Positions 37,296 to 45,164 are shown, counted from the first letter of the stretch. The stretch: DNA of 64,000 nucleotides from Caldilineaceae bacterium (GCA_019637645.1 JAHBVH010000021.1:1-64000); one strand, 5' to 3'. Made by a program: numbers and translations. Notes: generated by a model not told the origin, from the letters alone.

Positions 37296-38528
37296 TTAAC
37301 AGCAACCCCTAGCGCCTACCATGGCAGTTGGGGTGTGGCCCCGTTCAATGAGCGTCCGCTGGTTTTCGCTCATTTCGATCCAAGGCATGGGGGCATCATC
37401 ACTGCTGCGCGCCAGTTCGCGCCCATTGATGATGGTGAGGGTATTGGTCAACAATTGTTTCCCTTGGCGTGGGCTCATGTGAATGTCATAGAAGGTAAAA
37501 TCCCCTTCGGCGACTTTCCAAACAGCTACATCGGCCAATGACCCTGGCCGCAGTGTGCCAATTTCGTTGGCCATGCCCATAACTTCTGCTGGTTTACTGG
37601 TCGCAGTGGCAATGGTCTCTTCGAGCGACATACCCAAGGCCAAGAACTTGCTCAAACAGGTGGGGAGGTCGAAGAGCGGCCCGTGGACACTAAATTGGTG
37701 AATGTCGGACGAGATGACATGGGGTTGATAGCCACTTTCGAGCATGGCGGCCGCCGTTTCAAAAGAGAAGGAGCCCGCACCATGGCCGATATCCATGATC
37801 ACGCCCATATCCCAAGCCCGTTTGGCGACATCCAACAACTTGCCTTGCTCGTTAATCATGCGCATGGATTGCCCCGTAAAGCAGTGGGTGAGAATATCCC
37901 CGGGCCGCAAAAATTCCAATACTTCGCTCAATTCGGGCGGCCCTTTCCCGATGTGAACCATCATAGGGAGTTCGGTCCGCTCGGCCGCGATCAAGCCCCG
38001 CCGGAGCCCCTCAATGCCGGTTCCGCTGGTCGTATTACTGTCGATCCGCACTTTGACGCCCAAAATCAGGTCGCGGTTTAGATCGATCAACTTGCAGCAG
38101 AGATCAATGTCCATATAGTTGAGGTTGGACAGCTCCCACGTGGAAGCCGTTAAGCCGATGGAGGAAATGTTAAGCAGCGAGTAGATCCGGGCGGCGGCGG
38201 GCTTGACAATAAACTCGCGAAAGCCAGGAAAGTTATAGGCACCTGCCGAACCAACATCGAGCCAAGTCGTCACCCCCGAACGGGCCGCGACGGGATCGGC
38301 GCGAATGCCCCAACAGGTCGCGCTATGATAGACATGGGTGTGAAGATCGACCAGCCCCGGTGTGACGACCTGGCCGCTGACGTCGATGACGCGGAAAGCG
38401 GCTTCTGCGGGAAGATTGGCCTCGACGGCGGCGATGCGGTTGCGTTTGATCGCCACATCCAACGCACCACAGTGTCCCCCGCCGGGGTCGATGACCTCAC
38501 CGCCTTTAAGTAGTAGATCGAAATGCAT
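37296..38528 (-). CDS. Amidohydrolase/deacetylase family metallohydrolase
   Basis: The 410-aa protein is an amidohydrolase-superfamily TIM barrel: LLLKGGEVIDPGGG start, HxH metal ligands H63 and H65 in VDLHTHVY, a Lys in ILGVKVRID suited to carbamylation, then HIGKGP, THCFTG, IMDIGHGAGSF and the catalytic Asp in SSDIHQFS. The C-terminal beta-sandwich is rebuilt by GTLRPGSLADVAVW. This pattern fits the deacetylase branch (EF_0837/Atu3266-like) that removes acyl groups from amino acids or related compounds. The exact substrate is unknown. It is divergent from a toroid-like protein and SIS-domain gene pair and may belong to the same catabolic route. Confidence 0.88.
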   Translation of the reverse strand: MHFDLLLKGGEVIDPGGGHCGALDVAIKRNRIAAVEANLPAEAAFRVIDVSGQVVTPGLVDLHTHVYHSATCWGIRADPVAARSGVTTWLDVGSAGAYNFPGFREFIVKPAAARIYSLLNISSIGLTASTWELSNLNYMDIDLCCKLIDLNRDLILGVKVRIDSNTTSGTGIEGLRRGLIAAERTELPMMVHIGKGPPELSEVLEFLRPGDILTHCFTGQSMRMINEQGKLLDVAKRAWDMGVIMDIGHGAGSFSFETAAAMLESGYQPHVISSDIHQFSVHGPLFDLPTCLSKFLALGMSLEETIATATSKPAEVMGMANEIGTLRPGSLADVAVWKVAEGDFTFYDIHMSPRQGKQLLTNTLTIINGRELARSSDDAPMPWIEMSENQRTLIERGHTPTAMVGARGCC

Positions 38529-38696
38529 AGAATTGCTTCACTTTCGTCACTGATTTGATCGCAAAATTGCAGCCTGCTTGCCAGTTTAGCGCAGCTTTTC
38601 GACGAAAGCAAACTCTCTTTTAGCCAGCTCGTTGGCCGTTGCGCTTATAACGCCGGTGACAACCGGAACCCTATTTTTACATCACGGCAGCAATGG

Positions 38697-38702
38697 TATA
38701 CT
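38697..38702 (+). promoter_or_regulatory. Possible extended -10 promoter of the toroid/SIS operon
   Basis: TATACT at 38697-38702 is preceded by TG one base upstream (extended -10), with TTTTAC 16 bases before it as a weak -35. It lies about 100 bases before the first gene. Confidence 0.35.
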
Positions 38703-38802
38703 AAAGAGGCGCGTGATCGGTGCCACCCAATGGCTGTGGTCCATCGCCGATCACGCGCGCACTCTGCGATTGTAATAAGATGACCTGGTAAGGATAGGAT
38801 TT

Positions 38803-40740
38803 ATGCATACGATTACTGCCACGACTCCCTGCTTTCCCCCGCCAACCTGGGCGCTGCTCGAGCGGCAACTCCTGGCGCGCATGAACGAGGCCACCGCCCC
38901 CTTCTTGGCCCGCTATGTGCGCGAAGATGGCGAATTAATCTGGCGCGAAGGGGGAACGGGTTCCCGCGATGGCGCGGACGATTTTTATGAAAGCGCCTTT
39001 AATTGGCCGCTTCTTTACCTGCTCGGTGGCAGTGACCATCTGTTGCACGAAGGCCAGCGCCTGTGGGACAGTATTACGCGCCAGCTGACGCGCGCAGGGA
39101 TGGTGTACAAGGAATATGAGCTGGGTTACGATCAATTCCACCAAGGGGAAAGCTATATCTATTTCTACTTTCTCTGCTTGGCCGATCCCACCAATGAACT
39201 GAATCGCGCACGTGCCCAGCGCTTTGCCGGTTTCTATCTAAACGAAGATCCCGAGGCGCTCAACTATGATCCCGAACACAAAATCATCCGCGCCGCCCAC
39301 AATGGCAGTGGCGGCCCGCGCTGGGGCTTTAGCGATAGCACCGAGCCCAGCTATGGCTGGGGCGCGAGCATGCGCATCTATGGTCTGCCCTTCCATGATC
39401 TGCCCAATATTGAACACTATGACGATCTCCATGACCCTGTAAAGGCGCGCCAGATGGGCCAAGCCATGTATGAGCGCATGGGCCGCGGTGACGTGGCGGG
39501 CAACTTGATTGTCACCAGCCTGGTGGCTAATGCCTATCTTATGACTGGCGACACCAAATATCGCGATTGGATTGTCGAGTATGTGGATGGCTGGCTGGCC
39601 CGCGCCCAAGCCAATGGCGGCTTGCTCCCCGATAATGTCGGGCTGGCGGGCCAAGTGGGCGAGTATATGGATGGCAAATGGTATGGCGGGCTCTATGGCT
39701 GGACGTGGCCTCACGGCTATTACAACATCGGCATGGCGGCCACCGTCGCTGGCCTTAACGCCTATCTTTTGACTGGTGAGACAGCCTATTTGGAACTGCC
39801 CCGCAGCCAGTTTGATTATATCTGGGCGCTTGGCGAAAAGCGGGATCTCCGCACCTTGGAGATGAGCCTTGGTCACCATTGGCTGAGCGCTTTTACCGCG
39901 CAAGGCGAGCCACAAACCGATGACGACTATCAAATGTTTGTCGCGCCCTATCGCTATGGTGACCACGGCTGGTTTGACTATCAACCGCTTTCACCGGTCT
40001 ACCCCACTGCCTTGTGGAATATCTCGATGGCTGCGGCGGATTGGGCGCGCATTGAAGCACTGCGCCAAGCAGAAAAGTATGATTGGCGTACCGTGATTCC
40101 GTTCCGCAACAAAGAAGATGCCGGCCATGAGCAGCCCTGGTTGCGCTACCTCGCCGGGGAAAATCCTACCTACCCAGAAACGATCCTGCGTGCTACCATT
40201 GGCATGGTGAACCATCGTCTCGCCCTAATTGCCCACGACCAGGCCGATCTGACCAAAGTCAACATTCACCACTGGCAAGAGCATAACCCGATTATCTGTG
40301 AGGCGCTCGTTCAACTGACCTTGGGCGCACCCCAATTTATCTACAATGGTGGCTTGCTTCACTGTCGCGTGCGCTACTTTGACGCCGACCAACAGCGCCC
40401 TGGCCTGCCCACAGATGTAGCCGCGTTGGTCGAAACCATCACCGACGAGCGGACGGTAGTAAACTTGGTGAACCTGAGCCCCACGGCTGAACGGACCGTC
40501 ATTGTCCAAGCCGGCGGCTTTGGTGAACATCGTTTTGAAACGGCGACCTATGATGTACGCACCAGCGACTATCCCGGTACGCAGAAAGCCTACGCCCCAC
40601 CGCCGCTAGTGACAAAGACCGAAACGGTGCCGGTTAATGATCGCTATGTGCAGATCGTTCTCCCGCCCAGCACCCAGATCAAGCTCGATCTGGCGACTGC
40701 GCGCTATGTGAATCAGCCCAGTTATGCCTTGCCTTGGTAG
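38803..40740 (+). CDS. Large cytosolic alpha/alpha-toroid-like protein of unknown function
   Basis: The 645-aa protein has no signal peptide or membrane span. It is rich in Trp, Tyr, Asp and Gly and has repeated helix-pair segments (YESAFNWPLLYLLGGSDHLLHEGQRLWDSI, LVANAYLMTGDTKYRDWIVEYVDGWLARA, AATVAGLNAYLLTGETAYLELPRS) typical of six-hairpin glycosidase or related (alpha/alpha)6 barrels. A beta-rich C-terminus of about 130 residues follows. I do not recognise the family. A polysaccharide lyase- or hydrolase-like activity on an unsaturated or amino sugar is a reasonable guess from fold pattern and neighbours only. AAGGATAGGATTT precedes the ATG. The stop codon lies 26 bases before the SIS gene, so the two form an operon. 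Confidence 0.8.
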   Translation: MHTITATTPCFPPPTWALLERQLLARMNEATAPFLARYVREDGELIWREGGTGSRDGADDFYESAFNWPLLYLLGGSDHLLHEGQRLWDSITRQLTRAGMVYKEYELGYDQFHQGESYIYFYFLCLADPTNELNRARAQRFAGFYLNEDPEALNYDPEHKIIRAAHNGSGGPRWGFSDSTEPSYGWGASMRIYGLPFHDLPNIEHYDDLHDPVKARQMGQAMYERMGRGDVAGNLIVTSLVANAYLMTGDTKYRDWIVEYVDGWLARAQANGGLLPDNVGLAGQVGEYMDGKWYGGLYGWTWPHGYYNIGMAATVAGLNAYLLTGETAYLELPRSQFDYIWALGEKRDLRTLEMSLGHHWLSAFTAQGEPQTDDDYQMFVAPYRYGDHGWFDYQPLSPVYPTALWNISMAAADWARIEALRQAEKYDWRTVIPFRNKEDAGHEQPWLRYLAGENPTYPETILRATIGMVNHRLALIAHDQADLTKVNIHHWQEHNPIICEALVQLTLGAPQFIYNGGLLHCRVRYFDADQQRPGLPTDVAALVETITDERTVVNLVNLSPTAERTVIVQAGGFGEHRFETATYDVRTSDYPGTQKAYAPPPLVTKTETVPVNDRYVQIVLPPSTQIKLDLATARYVNQPSYALPW

Positions 40741-40766
40741 CTGCCAAGCATAAAAAGGAAACCCGT

Positions 40767-41543
40767 ATGAATCAAAATTCTGCTTTTGCTTATTTGGATG
40801 CCGCCCAAGGCATTCTGGACCGCATTCGGGCGACCCAAGTGCCCAACATTGCAGCGGCGGCGGCGCTGTGTACCCGCGCGATTGCCGGTGATGGCTTGGT
40901 CCATCTGTTTGGCACCGGCCATTCGCGGATGTTTGTGGAAGAGATGTTCCCGCGGCATGGCAGTTTCCCCGGCTTTCATTCCATGGTGGAACTTTCCCTC
41001 ACCTTTCATAACCAGGTTGTTGGCTCCAATGGGCAACGGCAGGCCATGTTTCTGGAAAAGGTCGAAGGGCTGGGCAAGACGATCATGCGCAACTTTGTCA
41101 TGGGCCCACCCGATGTCATGATCATCTTCTCCAATAGCGGCGTGAATGAGGTGGTAGTCGAGGTGGCGTTGGAAGCCAAAGCCCGCGCGCTAGCGGTCAT
41201 TGCCGTCGTATCGCTCGAGCACTGCTTGGCCTCTAAAGCGCGCCATTCATCGGGTAACCGCCTGCCCGATGTGGCCGATGTGACCATTGACAACTGTGTG
41301 CCTGGGGGCGATGCTATGGTCCAAATTGCTGGCCTCGCCGACCCCGTGGGGCCGGGCTCCACCATTGGCGCGGCGACGGTGACTAACATGTTGAAATGTC
41401 TTATCGCCGAGCAACTGACTGCACTGGGCAAACCGCCCCTAGTCCTCACCAGCAGCTACTTTATCGGCTCCGCGGCTGCCGCCCAACGTTTTGATGATTG
41501 CTATGATGACTATCGCGCCCGCGTCAAACGGGTCTATGGCTGA
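40767..41543 (+). CDS. SIS-domain phosphosugar-binding protein
   Basis: The 258-aa protein has one sugar isomerase (SIS) domain: VHLFGTGHSRMFVEEMFPRHGSFPGFHSM, the FSNSGVNEVVVEVALEAKARALAVIAV nucleotide-like loop (SNSG being the phosphosugar-binding Ser/Gly turn), and HSSGNRLPDVADVTIDNCVPGGDAMV. It resembles stand-alone SIS proteins acting on amino-sugar or ketose phosphates. The ATG at 40767 follows AAAAAGGAAACCC. A longer frame from 40734 would overlap the upstream gene and was rejected. It is probably co-transcribed with the toroid-like gene, suggesting breakdown of a sugar derivative to a phosphate that this protein isomerises or senses. Confidence 0.85.
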   Translation: MNQNSAFAYLDAAQGILDRIRATQVPNIAAAAALCTRAIAGDGLVHLFGTGHSRMFVEEMFPRHGSFPGFHSMVELSLTFHNQVVGSNGQRQAMFLEKVEGLGKTIMRNFVMGPPDVMIIFSNSGVNEVVVEVALEAKARALAVIAVVSLEHCLASKARHSSGNRLPDVADVTIDNCVPGGDAMVQIAGLADPVGPGSTIGAATVTNMLKCLIAEQLTALGKPPLVLTSSYFIGSAAAAQRFDDCYDDYRARVKRVYG

Positions 41544-41555
41544 GCGTACCGTAGC

Positions 41556-41591
41556 AAGACCTGTCAGGTTTTATAAAACCTGACAGGTCTT
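41556..41591. terminator. 17-bp palindromic hairpin between convergent SIS and RHH genes
   Basis: AAGACCTGTCAGGTTTT (41556-41572) pairs exactly with 41575-41591. Each strand has a T-rich inner arm. It separates two converging genes and shares the CCTGTCAGGTTT core with the hairpin at 37223-37252. Confidence 0.8.
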
Positions 41592-41652
41592 CGTTACCCC
41601 CCATCTTGTTGTGTAGCACTTTCCTCTAGCAAATATTGTGACGGTTGCCGGC

Positions 41653-41952
41653 CTAGGCAGCCGTCACAAAACGCTGCATTAACTTCTTCAGGACCTCATT
41701 CTCCTCTGGCGATAGCCGTTTCTCCATCACCTGAAAAGCCTCGTGGACAAGGGATTTGGGCAGGGAAATAGAAAAGGTGATATCTTCCTCCGCGTGTTTG
41801 GTCCAGGCTTGGCTAATCGATTGGCGGACAAACTCGCTCCGGTTGTCGGTTAATTGATCGAGACGATCAATGTCTTCGCCATAAAGGCTGATATGCAGTT
41901 GTTTGCGTTTCTGACCATCGGGCTTGACAGGGCGACCAGGGCTGTGTGACAT
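41653..41952 (-). CDS. Ribbon-helix-helix DNA-binding protein
   Basis: The 99-aa product has a basic N-terminus (PGRPVKPDGQKRKQ), then KQLHISLYGEDIDRLDQLTDNRSEFVRQSISQAW. This is the beta-strand, helix A and helix B pattern of the CopG/MetJ/Arc family, in which the strand inserts into the DNA major groove as a dimer. A second similar half (ITFSISLPKSLVHEAFQVMEKRLSPEENEVLKKLM) may be a degenerate second unit or an oligomerisation helix. The start has AGGTAGG upstream. It is divergent from the DdrA-SSB operon, with a near-consensus promoter of its own, and is the best candidate repressor of both promoters. No toxin gene adjoins. Confidence 0.82.
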   Translation of the reverse strand: MSHSPGRPVKPDGQKRKQLHISLYGEDIDRLDQLTDNRSEFVRQSISQAWTKHAEEDITFSISLPKSLVHEAFQVMEKRLSPEENEVLKKLMQRFVTAA

Positions 41953-42080
41953 ACGGATAACCTACCTATGCATAAATGCTTGCGCTGTGGATGAGTGGCT
42001 TATCACAAGGTAGCGACTATGGTTTTGCCATACCGCCACGCGCTAATAAGCCGGAATAAGTTCAGGTTGTTACAGCTCCC

Positions 42081-42108
42081 ATTGTATAAGAAAAGTCCTT
42101 TTTGTCAA
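42081..42108 (-). promoter_or_regulatory. Minus-strand promoter of the RHH gene
   Basis: Read on the minus strand: TTGACA (42108-42103), a 16-base spacer, then TACAAT (42086-42081). Transcription would begin near 42074, giving the RHH gene a leader of about 120 bases. The -35 box lies inside the 12-base block 42099-42110, which is repeated in inverted orientation at the opposing promoter. Confidence 0.6.
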
Positions 42109-42110
42109 CA
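42099..42110 (-). repeat. 12-base block TGTTGACAAAAA, copy on minus strand
   Basis: TGTTGACAAAAA reads on the minus strand at 42110-42099 and on the plus strand at 42217-42228, covering the -35 box of each divergent promoter. TTGACA itself is consensus, so only the extra six matched bases are informative. Possible shared operator. Confidence 0.5.
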
Positions 42111-42218
42111 CCAAATTGTCTATAAGTGCAAAAGTTTAATATGTAGAACATGTGAGCTAAATTACAATTTTTGTAGTCACGAAAAAGGGTTAATTTTGAT
42201 TGAATTTCGCGATTTTTG

Positions 42219-42247
42219 TTGACAAAAAACTATTTTTCGTGTATAAT
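42219..42247 (+). promoter_or_regulatory. Perfect consensus promoter of the DdrA-SSB operon
   Basis: TTGACA (42219-42224), exactly 17 bases, TATAAT (42242-42247). This is a full sigma-70 consensus, so without repression it should be very strong. The start near 42254 leaves a 42-base leader. Confidence 0.85.
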
Positions 42248-42295
42248 TAATTCGTTCTCCAATGCACTTGGGTGAAGAGAGGGAGGGACACAGAA

Positions 42296-42715
42296 ATGTC
42301 AACAGCCATGGTGATTGCCACGGTAATCACCACCGATGTGGACGTGGAAAAGGTAAAAACTTTTACACTAGAACAGATTCGCAACAATGATCAAGGGCTG
42401 GTCAATCACCTGCTGGATCGGGGTGTTGACGCAAGTGTGGCGACGGCAATTCTCAACATCGACGAGTTTCTGGATTACATGCGTATCCAACGCCGGAAAC
42501 GTGTAAAACGGAAAGTCAAGCAGCCAGCCCCAGCGTCCGTAGAGACGGTCGTTGTCACGGAGAATATGAGTGAGCTTGAGTTTATGGAGCATACTTTGCA
42601 ACAGATCAAGCAAGAGCAGCATCCGCCGTTTGCAAAATTCAGTGAAGAAGCGTTGGCGGCCATCGAGAACGAGCGCATTGGAGAAGAGTTCTCGCGGCAC
42701 CCCTTCTTGTACTGA
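42296..42715 (+). CDS. Unknown 139-aa protein, first gene of the recombination operon
   Basis: The ATG at 42296 follows GAGAGGGAGGGACACAGAA, a strong ribosome-binding site; an in-frame GTG at 42272 is less likely. The protein has an N-terminal region of about 60 residues (VIATVITTDVDVEKVKTFTLEQIRNND), a very basic stretch (RIQRRKRVKRKVKQ) that could bind nucleic acid, and an acidic helical C-terminus ending in HPFLY. No known domain is evident. As the first gene behind a consensus promoter and ahead of an annealing protein and SSB genes, it may be a partner in DNA repair or recombination; this is inference from position. Confidence 0.7.
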   Translation: MSTAMVIATVITTDVDVEKVKTFTLEQIRNNDQGLVNHLLDRGVDASVATAILNIDEFLDYMRIQRRKRVKRKVKQPAPASVETVVVTENMSELEFMEHTLQQIKQEQHPPFAKFSEEALAAIENERIGEEFSRHPFLY

Positions 42716-42894
42716 GCGGCTTCTGCTCAAGGGTCGAGGTTTATGTGATCATCTATAGCTACTATAACCGCCGCTGGTTGCTCCGCACGCCACCGCTTGC
42801 CTGGCCCAGCTGGGAAACGGGAACCCCGTGTGAGCAGACCCAATGGGAAGCGTCCCAGGATGAACAAAACCAATATCAACAGATAAGGAAAAGG

Positions 42895-43899
42895 ATGATG
42901 AACAGTGACCACATGAATGATCTCTTAGGGGAATTGAGCAAACCGTTCCACCCTTCGCGCATCACCTGGCGACCGGGTGCGTTGACGAGCAAAAAGGACA
43001 AAGCGCTGGCCTTGGCCTATGCCGATTTGCGAGCCTACCAAAATCGCCTCGACGAAGTCTGTGGCATGGATTGGTCAGTGAGCTACACGCCGTGGCGCGA
43101 TCGCATTATCTGCCATCTGACAATCCAAGGTATCACGCGGAGCAGCACTGGTGAGCCGGATAGCGACTCGGAGCGCTCCGAAATCGCCGGGACCACCGCC
43201 GAAGCCCAGGCATTTAAGCGGGCTTGTGCCATGTTTGGTTTGGGCCGCTATCTCTACAACCTGCCTTCGCTCTGGGTTGAATATGACGCGCCCAATCAGC
43301 GCTTTACCGAGAAAGCGAAAGCGCGGCTCCAAGGGTTAATTGCCCAACATTATCAACGTTTTCTCGATGGTCAGCCGGCCAGCCCGCTCATGGCTGAATA
43401 CGATGAAGCGCCGGAAGATGGGCAAGTTGCTGGGCCAAGTGATGCTGCCGCCGCACCCGCACAAACAAATGAAACACCCCTGCCCGCGCCAGCCACAAAG
43501 ACGCCCGAATCCAAGGCCGCGAAGCGGGTGGCCGAAACAGCCACCAAACGGGTCGAAGAAGTGGTGAGCACAGCCGTGATCACCGCCAACGGGACACAAC
43601 CAGAAGGGCCGGTAGCCATGCAGAGCAGGGCCAAGGTGACCAACGCCCAACCGGTGGCCACGCTAGAACGGGTTGGCGAAAGTAGCGGCACCGCGCCGGA
43701 TCCCTTGTCGCCGCTCCACAACAAGCTGGATGAATTGGGCAAGGAACTCTATGGTGAGCAGTGGGCCCATGTACGCGCCCATAACATCAAGCGCTTGGTC
43801 GGGGAAGAAAATGATGGCAGCGGATCGCTTTCCCAAGCCCAGATCCAAACTTTGATCAATGGCTTGAAGAAGCTGAAGCAGCAACGCCAAGCCGCCTAA
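42895..43899 (+). CDS. DdrA/Rad52-22-like single-strand annealing protein
   Basis: The 334-aa protein (from 42895; 333 from the adjacent ATG at 42898) opens LGELSKPFHPSRITWRPGALTSKKDKALALAYADLRAYQNRLDEVCG, the hallmark start of DdrA-type Rad52/22 family annealing proteins. It continues with WSVSYTPWRDRIICHLTIQG and IAGTTAEAQAFKRACAMFGLGRYLYNLPSLW (core to about residue 150). A disordered Pro/Ala/Thr-rich linker (about 165-275) leads to a small C-terminal helical domain (LDELGKELYGEQWAHVRAHN). Family members bind single-stranded DNA ends, protect them and anneal complementary strands. A GTG at 42745 would add fifty non-family residues. The SSB gene follows about 200 bases later, a typical functional pairing. 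Confidence 0.85.
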   Translation: MMNSDHMNDLLGELSKPFHPSRITWRPGALTSKKDKALALAYADLRAYQNRLDEVCGMDWSVSYTPWRDRIICHLTIQGITRSSTGEPDSDSERSEIAGTTAEAQAFKRACAMFGLGRYLYNLPSLWVEYDAPNQRFTEKAKARLQGLIAQHYQRFLDGQPASPLMAEYDEAPEDGQVAGPSDAAAAPAQTNETPLPAPATKTPESKAAKRVAETATKRVEEVVSTAVITANGTQPEGPVAMQSRAKVTNAQPVATLERVGESSGTAPDPLSPLHNKLDELGKELYGEQWAHVRAHNIKRLVGEENDGSGSLSQAQIQTLINGLKKLKQQRQAA

Positions 43900-44108
43900 G
43901 CCGAGCATTCGTGCTAGAAAATTGGGTCAGCACAAGCGTTTTATAATGGCGAAAAGACGAATGGGAGTTCGTGAGCGGCTACTGGGCATGGTACGCTCCC
44001 CATCGAACTGAATCGCCCATGTCAATCGATTTGACTATTTACCTCCTCCTCCCGCCCCAAGAACAACAAGGGTTGCGGTAGGGGTCGATGATTGAAGGAG
44101 ACACAGAC

Positions 44109-44540
44109 ATGTATCAACAAATTACTTTGATCGGCAATCTGGGTAGTGATCCGGAACTGCGCCACACGGCGTCGGGAGTGCCGGTATGTAGTTTTCGGCT
44201 GGCCGTCAACAAGCAATGGCATGCCCAAGATGGTGACCAAAAAGAAAAGGTGACGTGGTTTCGTGTAACGGCTTGGCAAAAGCTAGCGGAGGTGGTCCAC
44301 GCCCATCTGAGTAAAGGACGGCGGGTACTCGTGGTAGGCGAAGTAGAAAGTCCCCAAGCCTATGTCAGCAAGACCGGGGAATTAGCCGCCACCAATGAAG
44401 TAACTGCCCGTACGATTCGCTTCCTAGATGCCCATGGGGGTGATGAGCAGTCATTGGATGACGCGGGAACAGCCGACAGTGTTATGAGCAGCCCGGCCCG
44501 TCAAGGGGCGCGGCGCACCGCCATTGACATTCCTTTTTGA
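44109..44540 (+). CDS. ssb: Single-stranded DNA-binding protein
   Basis: The 143-aa protein begins MYQQITLIGNLGSDPELRHT at the ATG at 44109, preceded by TGAAGGAGACACAGAC. It is an OB-fold SSB: FRLAVNKQWHAQDGDQKEKVTWFRVTAWQKLAEVVHAHLSKGRRVLVVGEVESPQAYVSKTGE, about 110 residues. A short C-terminal tail ends DIPF in the last four residues, which preserves the acidic-hydrophobic tip that SSBs use to recruit partner proteins. It coats single-stranded DNA during replication and repair. This copy sits downstream of the annealing protein and may be a specialised SSB rather than the housekeeping one. Confidence 0.93.
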   Translation: MYQQITLIGNLGSDPELRHTASGVPVCSFRLAVNKQWHAQDGDQKEKVTWFRVTAWQKLAEVVHAHLSKGRRVLVVGEVESPQAYVSKTGELAATNEVTARTIRFLDAHGGDEQSLDDAGTADSVMSSPARQGARRTAIDIPF

Positions 44541-44611
44541 TGGGTAAAAAGGAGCTGTCCGCCGCCGTTGGTGGCTGATTGCAACAGTGAACCACCGTGC
44601 ATAGGAAAGCG

Positions 44612-44941
44612 ATGGATACATTGATAGGTGAACAGATGGTGGCTAGACCACAATTACATTCCGGTTGGCCGTCAGTGGCAACCAGCGATCGAGCCAGCTC
44701 AATCTTATTCCCAGCCCCGATAGTGCCAGAGGATATCACCTTTATGATGCTGGATGAGATGGTAAAGCGGGCCATTCAAGATGCCACCCAAGCCCAAGAT
44801 CTGGCGTTGCGGTGGGAAGCGCTCGCGTGGCTTTGGGTCTGTTGCCCCGATGTCGCTGATCAGTTCCAATTACCCTGGCCAACAACCGCCGATGTACAAC
44901 AGCAGGCAACTGCTTATCTAGAGCGTTACCCAACGCTTTAA
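44612..44941 (+). CDS. Unknown 109-aa protein downstream of ssb
   Basis: The ATG at 44612 follows GCATAGGAAAGCG. The protein has a loosely ordered N-terminal half and a helical, Trp-rich C-terminal half (MLDEMVKRAIQDATQAQDLALRWEALAWLWVCCPDVADQFQLPWP). No domain was recognised and no signal peptide is present. It is the last gene of the run starting at 42296 and ends just before an intrinsic terminator, so it is probably part of the same transcript. A GTG at 44597 is an alternative start. Confidence 0.6.
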   Translation: MDTLIGEQMVARPQLHSGWPSVATSDRASSILFPAPIVPEDITFMMLDEMVKRAIQDATQAQDLALRWEALAWLWVCCPDVADQFQLPWPTTADVQQQATAYLERYPTL

Positions 44942-44962
44942 CCGAACTCCGTAGTTTGCCAA

Positions 44963-44999
44963 ACACGCTGCCTTTGTCACCGCAGCGTGTTTTTCTTTT
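44963..44999 (+). terminator. Intrinsic terminator of the recombination operon
   Basis: Stem 44963-44971/44982-44990 (ACACGCTGC and complement), 10-base loop, then TTTTCTTTT. It lies about 20 bases after the stop of the last gene. Confidence 0.85.
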
Positions 45000-45008
45000 C
45001 TGGCAAAG

Positions 45009-45038
45009 TTGACATCCCCTAGCGGCCTCTGGTAAGAT
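45009..45038 (+). promoter_or_regulatory. Probable promoter of the 26-codon ORF
   Basis: TTGACA (45009-45014), an 18-base spacer and TAAGAT (45033-45038). Transcription would start near 45045, about 40 bases before the mini-ORF. Confidence 0.55.
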
Positions 45039-45083
45039 TGCCTCCATTGTTATTTTCTTATTCACAGAAAGGAGGTGCTTACC

Positions 45084-45164
45084 ATGTTAATACGCAACGA
45101 TCTATCCCAAAGCATGAGCACTACCACTGTGAACACCTCTCGGCAATGGCAAGCCGTGGCCTAA
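45084..45164 (+). CDS. 26-residue mini-protein or leader peptide
   Basis: ATG at 45084, TAA at 45162-45164. GAAAGGAGGTGCTTACC places a perfect AGGAGGT Shine-Dalgarno at optimal distance, stronger than that of most genes here. The peptide starts MLIRNDLSQSM, continues with a Ser/Thr run, and ends RQWQAVA. It is hydrophilic, without cysteines or a membrane segment. It has its own promoter upstream and an intrinsic terminator 30 bases after its stop, so it forms a complete minimal gene. Function unknown; it could be a small protein, a peptide signal precursor or a translated regulatory RNA. It lies between the SSB operon and an ABC exporter pair. Confidence 0.5.
   Translation: MLIRNDLSQSMSTTTVNTSRQWQAVA

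Larger units (their letters stand above)
41953..42295. other. AT-rich divergent control region
   Basis: This 343-base stretch is clearly richer in A+T than its surroundings and holds two divergent near-consensus promoters with shared 12-base blocks. There is no ORF with coding features inside it. Confidence 0.7.

Noticed and set aside
39238..39984. 248-codon minus-strand frame opposite the toroid-like gene
   Set aside because: Shadow of the GC-rich coding strand; the plus-strand gene has ribosome-binding site, operon context and protein-like composition.
42745..42894. GTG-started 50-residue N-terminal extension of the DdrA-like protein
   Set aside because: A GAGG lies upstream, but the family start matches the ATG at 42895/42898, which has its own AAGGAA site; the extension has no family counterpart.
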